In this document: in pieces, positions 60,836 to 64,000 of the stretch
Numbering within the stretch: the first letter of the stretch is position 1
How the letters are laid out: each line of letters begins with the position of its first letter
Assembly (NCBI GenBank): GCA_964459305.1
Contig: CAYWNA010000004.1
Span: 96,606 to 160,605, forward strand
Length of the DNA: 64,000 bases
Direction of reading: 5' to 3'
DNA from: CAYWNA01 sp964459305
GTDB taxonomy: Bacteria > Planctomycetota > Planctomycetia > Pirellulales > Pirellulaceae
Translations under genes and position numbers: made by a program
Notes under the pieces: generated by a model
The model's database searches: none
What the model saw: the letters and a program-made list of their open reading frames with translations, nothing else
Told to the model about the DNA's origin: nothing

Positions 60836-62107
60836 TCATTGTCCTCGCACATCGTATGCGTATAGGTAATCGCCGTGACGAACGTAGAGCCGGCCGCCAC
60901 AGACCACGGGGTGAGCCCACGTAGGGCCCTCGCCGCCTTCCGGGATCTTGAATTGGCTGGCCACGGCGTGGCCGGCCGGCGTGGCCTTGACCAGACCCAT
61001 TGTGCGGCGTTCGCTCAAGGTATAGAGCATCCCATCCGCGCAGGCGAGGGAACCCTGGCCCACGCCTCGTTCGGCGTACATCATCTGGCCGGTCTTCCAG
61101 TCCAGGCAAACCCACCGGGCGTTGTTGTTCGAGTGCGAAGCGCCGTACACGTAGCCGTTCAGAAGGACCACGCCACCGTGGCGGTTGTCGAGATCCTCGG
61201 TACGCCACACCGGCTCGATCGTGGCCTTCTGATCGTCGACGTTGATCTTCAGCAACACAGATCCCTTGCCGTACCCGCCGCTGATGAAGACGTGGCCGTT
61301 GTGGTAGATCGGCGTGACGCAGTTTGCCACATAGCGCGGCGTGAAGTGCTCGAACCGCCATAGCAGATCACCGGTATCGGCATGCACACCGATGACGGAC
61401 TTCTGGGACATCGTGAGGATCATGCGCAGCCCCTGGTACTCGGCCACAATCGGCGAAGCGTAGCCGGCCGGCTCGCCCGCACTGGATGACCGCCATACAG
61501 TTTGGCCGGTCTTCTTGTCCAGGGCGACCATGGCGGTTGCACCACCGGGGCAACAAATCACATGGTCGCCGTCGATCAGTATTGATTCAGCGCGGCCATA
61601 ACCGCCTTTTCGTCCATCGAATTCCGAGCCCAAGTTCAAGTCCCAGACTCTCTTGCCAGTTTCGGCATTCAGGCAGATGACCTGTTCGTAGGCATTTTCG
61701 TGGTACAGCAAGCCGCGATCGATGGTCGGAGTCCCCCGGGCGCCTTTGGGACCCGATCCCGTCCAGGCCGCGCCATTGTTGACCTGCCACTGAATGCGGC
61801 CGTCCATGTCCATGGCACTGATCACGTTCACGTCGTCGATGTCCCCGGCGGTGTAGATCCGGCCCTCAGCAATTGTGACGCCGACGAACCCACGGCCGAG
61901 TCCCTTGGCGGACCAAAGCAGCTTGGGGCCCTGTTCGGGCCATTTCCGCTGCAGTCCTGTTTCGGTCGAAATGTTATCGCCCTTTGACCCGTGGAATCGA
62001 GGCCAGAAGGGGCCATCGACGGCGGTCAGTGGAGGGCTGTTGCTCGAAAACGCCCCGATGACAAAAAGTGATATCAGCATCCTCGTTGGCTTGTACGAGG
62101 TAGGCAT
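60836..62107 (-). CDS. Secreted PQQ-type beta-propeller protein
   Basis: The 423-residue protein (ATG at 62107 with TAGGAG upstream) has a signal peptide (LISLFVIGAFSSNSPPLTAV) and repeats of the PQQ/quinoprotein propeller (LNAETGKRVWDLNLG; ALDKKTGQTVWRSSSAGE; CLDWKTGQMMYAERGVGQ). Similar to planctomycete PQQ-binding-like proteins; dehydrogenase activity is not implied. The C-terminus abuts the MITE-like element. Confidence 0.85.
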   Translation of the reverse strand: MPTSYKPTRMLISLFVIGAFSSNSPPLTAVDGPFWPRFHGSKGDNISTETGLQRKWPEQGPKLLWSAKGLGRGFVGVTIAEGRIYTAGDIDDVNVISAMDMDGRIQWQVNNGAAWTGSGPKGARGTPTIDRGLLYHENAYEQVICLNAETGKRVWDLNLGSEFDGRKGGYGRAESILIDGDHVICCPGGATAMVALDKKTGQTVWRSSSAGEPAGYASPIVAEYQGLRMILTMSQKSVIGVHADTGDLLWRFEHFTPRYVANCVTPIYHNGHVFISGGYGKGSVLLKINVDDQKATIEPVWRTEDLDNRHGGVVLLNGYVYGASHSNNNARWVCLDWKTGQMMYAERGVGQGSLACADGMLYTLSERRTMGLVKATPAGHAVASQFKIPEGGEGPTWAHPVVCGGRLYVRHGDYLYAYDVRGQ

Positions 62108-62312
62108 TCGCGTTGCTCCTAGACCCATTGATCACCACCGTGTGCCTGTAACCGATTGCCGCTAGAATACCCGATTCGGCCAAACTGGGAAGTCCAGGCT
62201 TCTATCCTTCAGGCCATTCGTTGTTCATCAGGCTTCAAACCAGGGATCCCTGCCCATCAATACACCCGATTCGATCGAACCTACTGCAAAGTCGAAATTC
62301 TCCGATAGCACC

Positions 62313-63485
62313 GTGGCCCTTTTTGCGTTGGCGTTATTGTTTGCTGCGCACTTCCTCGTCGATTTCTTTGCCAGTTTCGTGAATCCGCTTTGGCCGACGA
62401 TGGAGCGGCATTTGGACTTGGCGTCGGGTGGCGGCTTGTGGATTTTCATGGCTTGGTCCATCGCGACCTCTTTCGGGCAATTCGCATTTGGGGTGTGGGC
62501 GGATCGCGGTGGTGCTCGCTGGATGCTGTGGCTCAGCCCGGCGGCGGTCATCGTGAGCCTGAGTTGCCTGGGCGTGGCTGGGTCCGCGGTGGGCATGGCA
62601 GCCCTTGTGGTGTGCGGTGGATTGGGTGTGGCCGCCTTTCACCCTGAAGCGGCGGCCAGGGCCGGATCGCTGCTGCCGTCGCATCGCAGTCGAGTGATGG
62701 CCGCCTTTTCGCTGGGCGGCTACCTGGGGCAGGCGATTGGACCCTACTATGCGGGCGCCGTGGTCGATCGAGCCGGCCTGATCGGCTTGCGGTGGAGCAT
62801 CGCATTGGGTGCTGCGATGCTGTTGGGCCTGATGGCGACCTGGTACGCCTCACCGGCTCGGGTCGTGGCACCCTACCGCCGTGTTGCCCGCCGTAGCAAA
62901 GACACGGGAAACAGGACGAACTGCATGATGTGGTTGCTGGCGATCGGATCGTTACGCGTCGCGCCGGCTCTGGGTATCCTGTTGGCGTTGGCCTACCTGC
63001 TCGAGTCGCGGCAGGTGGCCACGTCGACGATTGGCGCCGCCCAATCCACCTTCATGGCAGGTATTGGCGGTGGCGGCATGATTTGCGCGTTGCTTGTTTC
63101 TCAGCGCCGGGAACGGCTGGTCCTGTGGTTGACGCCCCTGGCCGCAGCGCCGCTCGTGGCGTGCCTGGCCGTTGCGGACGGTTGGTGGTTATTCGTAACG
63201 GTAGGTCTGGCTGGCTTCTTGCACGGCGCCGGGATGCCGGTGTTCATCAGCTACGGCCAACAACTTCTACCGTCGGGCGAGCGCATCGCCAATTCGATTA
63301 CCATGGGCGTCAGTTGGGGCGTCGCCAGTGGCTTGGTCGCCGTATCCATGGCGGGATTCCAAAAGGCCGGTGCGTTGCCGCTGATCTTCATCTTCTTTGC
63401 TGCGATCAGCGCGGTATGTGGTTTGCTTTGCCTGATCCTGCCACACGTCGACAGGACTGAAGCCCAGACGCAAACATCGACGTAG
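62313..63485 (+). CDS. MFS transporter
   Basis: The 390-residue membrane protein (GTG at 62313; no better ATG upstream in frame) has about twelve hydrophobic segments and MFS features: FGVWADRGGARWM after helix 2, and a matching mid-protein loop. Fosmidomycin-resistance-like or sugar/drug exporter relatives are possible; the substrate cannot be told. Ends at 63485. Confidence 0.82.
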   Translation: MALFALALLFAAHFLVDFFASFVNPLWPTMERHLDLASGGGLWIFMAWSIATSFGQFAFGVWADRGGARWMLWLSPAAVIVSLSCLGVAGSAVGMAALVVCGGLGVAAFHPEAAARAGSLLPSHRSRVMAAFSLGGYLGQAIGPYYAGAVVDRAGLIGLRWSIALGAAMLLGLMATWYASPARVVAPYRRVARRSKDTGNRTNCMMWLLAIGSLRVAPALGILLALAYLLESRQVATSTIGAAQSTFMAGIGGGGMICALLVSQRRERLVLWLTPLAAAPLVACLAVADGWWLFVTVGLAGFLHGAGMPVFISYGQQLLPSGERIANSITMGVSWGVASGLVAVSMAGFQKAGALPLIFIFFAAISAVCGLLCLILPHVDRTEAQTQTST

Positions 63486-63530
63486 GGCTTGCGCCTCGGT
63501 CCTTCGAAGGTTCGCCGAAACAACAACTTC

Positions 63531-63615
63531 CTCGTTTAACCCGAAGCCGGAGGCGCTGGCGTTTGGAGCGTCCACTCCGCTGCCCGCCAGCGCCTCCGGC
63601 ATCGGGTTTAACGAG
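63531..63615. repeat. CCGGAGGCG palindrome, copy 5
   Basis: CTCGTTTAACCCGAAGCCGG and AGGCGCTGGCG (63531-63561) face CGCCAGCGCCTCCGGCATCG and GGTTTAACGAG (63585-63615). It is a slightly different subtype (GCTGGCG in place of GTGCGCG). Confidence 0.82.
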
Positions 63616-63719
63616 ACCATGCGCCAGCGAAATCCGGAAGTAGTTCTTCTGACAATCGAAGCTCGCCATTCCCTGTTCGACATTCTGCGGTTCCTTTCGT
63701 TGAAGCCCCGACGCGCAGA

Positions 63720-63845
63720 TTGGGCTCAGACGCGCAGCTCGTGGTCGGTGGCGGAATGGCCGGAACGTGCGCCGCCGTGTCAGCCGCCCGCCTGGGGCTC
63801 GACGTTGCCCTTTTCTTCCCCAGCCTGGACGTCAGCCTTTGGTGA
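63720..63845 (+). pseudogene. N-terminal fragment of an FAD-dependent oxidoreductase
   Basis: One frame reads QLVVGGGMAGTCAAVSAARL and GLDVAL, an FAD/NAD Rossmann start (GGGMAG pattern), then breaks into FFPSLDVSLW and a stop at 63843. No continuation is seen in the window, so it is a gene remnant. Confidence 0.6.
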
Positions 63846-64000
63846 CTCATGACCGATCCTCCACAGGTGAACGCGTGAATAAGTGAACATTCGAACATTC
63901 CCCTTATCGTACCGCACCGACAGCGATCTGGAATCCCCCTGGTCGACAGCGGCTCCCGGAACGAGGATTGCTGGTGGCGATGCACGGTGCATTTTGGAGT

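Larger units (their letters stand above)
63486..64000. other. Terminal region with repeat and gene fragment
   Basis: The last 515 bases contain copy 5 of the palindrome family (63531-63615), a decayed FAD-oxidoreductase fragment (63720-63845), and about 150 bases in which I see nothing. No intact gene was found. Confidence 0.5.

Noticed and set aside
1..64000. CRISPR array or intact transposase
   Set aside because: No regularly spaced direct repeats with unique spacers, and no transposase or integrase motif, were seen in any frame.

Overview
This window looks like a chromosomal segment of an uncultured member of the Planctomycetota, most like the Pirellulales and relatives. It carries a complete, contiguous gene set for dissimilatory sulfate reduction. 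The assignment rests on the background genes: DUF1080, DUF1559 and DUF4838 proteins, a Gfo/Idh/MocA-type protein, small membrane proteins starting with NPYEPP or RPQFSL motifs, an ECF sigma factor with a C-terminal membrane extension, an M56/BlaR1 peptidase fused to carboxypeptidase-regulatory domains, and several intergenic palindrome families. No rRNA, tRNA, CRISPR array or intact transposase was seen.

Layout. 1-15.7 kb holds carbohydrate-related secreted proteins (DUF1080, PL10 pectate lyase, DUF4838), a HicBA toxin-antitoxin pair, an ABC-2 exporter and small membrane proteins. 15.7-38.5 kb is the sulfur island, with 21 genes all on the minus strand. Read 5' to 3' they are aprB, aprA, a zinc-ribbon protein, a YkgJ-like cysteine-cluster protein, qmoA, qmoB, qmoC, sat, an OsmC-like protein, dsrC, an RsbRD-N protein, dsrM, dsrK, dsrJ, dsrO, dsrP, dsrA, dsrB, dsrD, dsrL-like, dsrN. 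A rex regulator follows at 39 kb on the same strand. 40-64 kb returns to planctomycete accessory content: a glycosidase-like protein, a ceramidase-like protein, a gene graveyard, an ECF sigma factor, M56/BlaI signalling, a MazEF-type pair, large secreted proteins, a PQQ-propeller protein and an MFS transporter.

How the genes work together. Sat activates sulfate to APS. AprBA reduces APS to sulfite with electrons from QmoABC. DsrAB, stimulated by DsrD and matured through DsrN (siroheme amidation), reduces sulfite onto DsrC. DsrMKJOP reduces the DsrC trisulfide using menaquinol or periplasmic electrons. The DsrL-like flavoprotein may link NAD(P)H to DsrAB. dsrEFH is not in the window, while dsrD is, which favours the reductive direction. 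Rex is adjacent, and a shared operator-like motif (TCGTGA-N6-TCxC) lies upstream of sat, aprB (twice, in a perfect 22-bp tandem repeat) and rex. This suggests NADH/NAD control of the pathway entry.

Host-type palindromic repeats also sit inside the sulfur island, and one related element is inserted in frame within dsrN. The island therefore appears long resident rather than freshly acquired. A sulfate transporter, a pyrophosphatase and dsrT are not present in this window.
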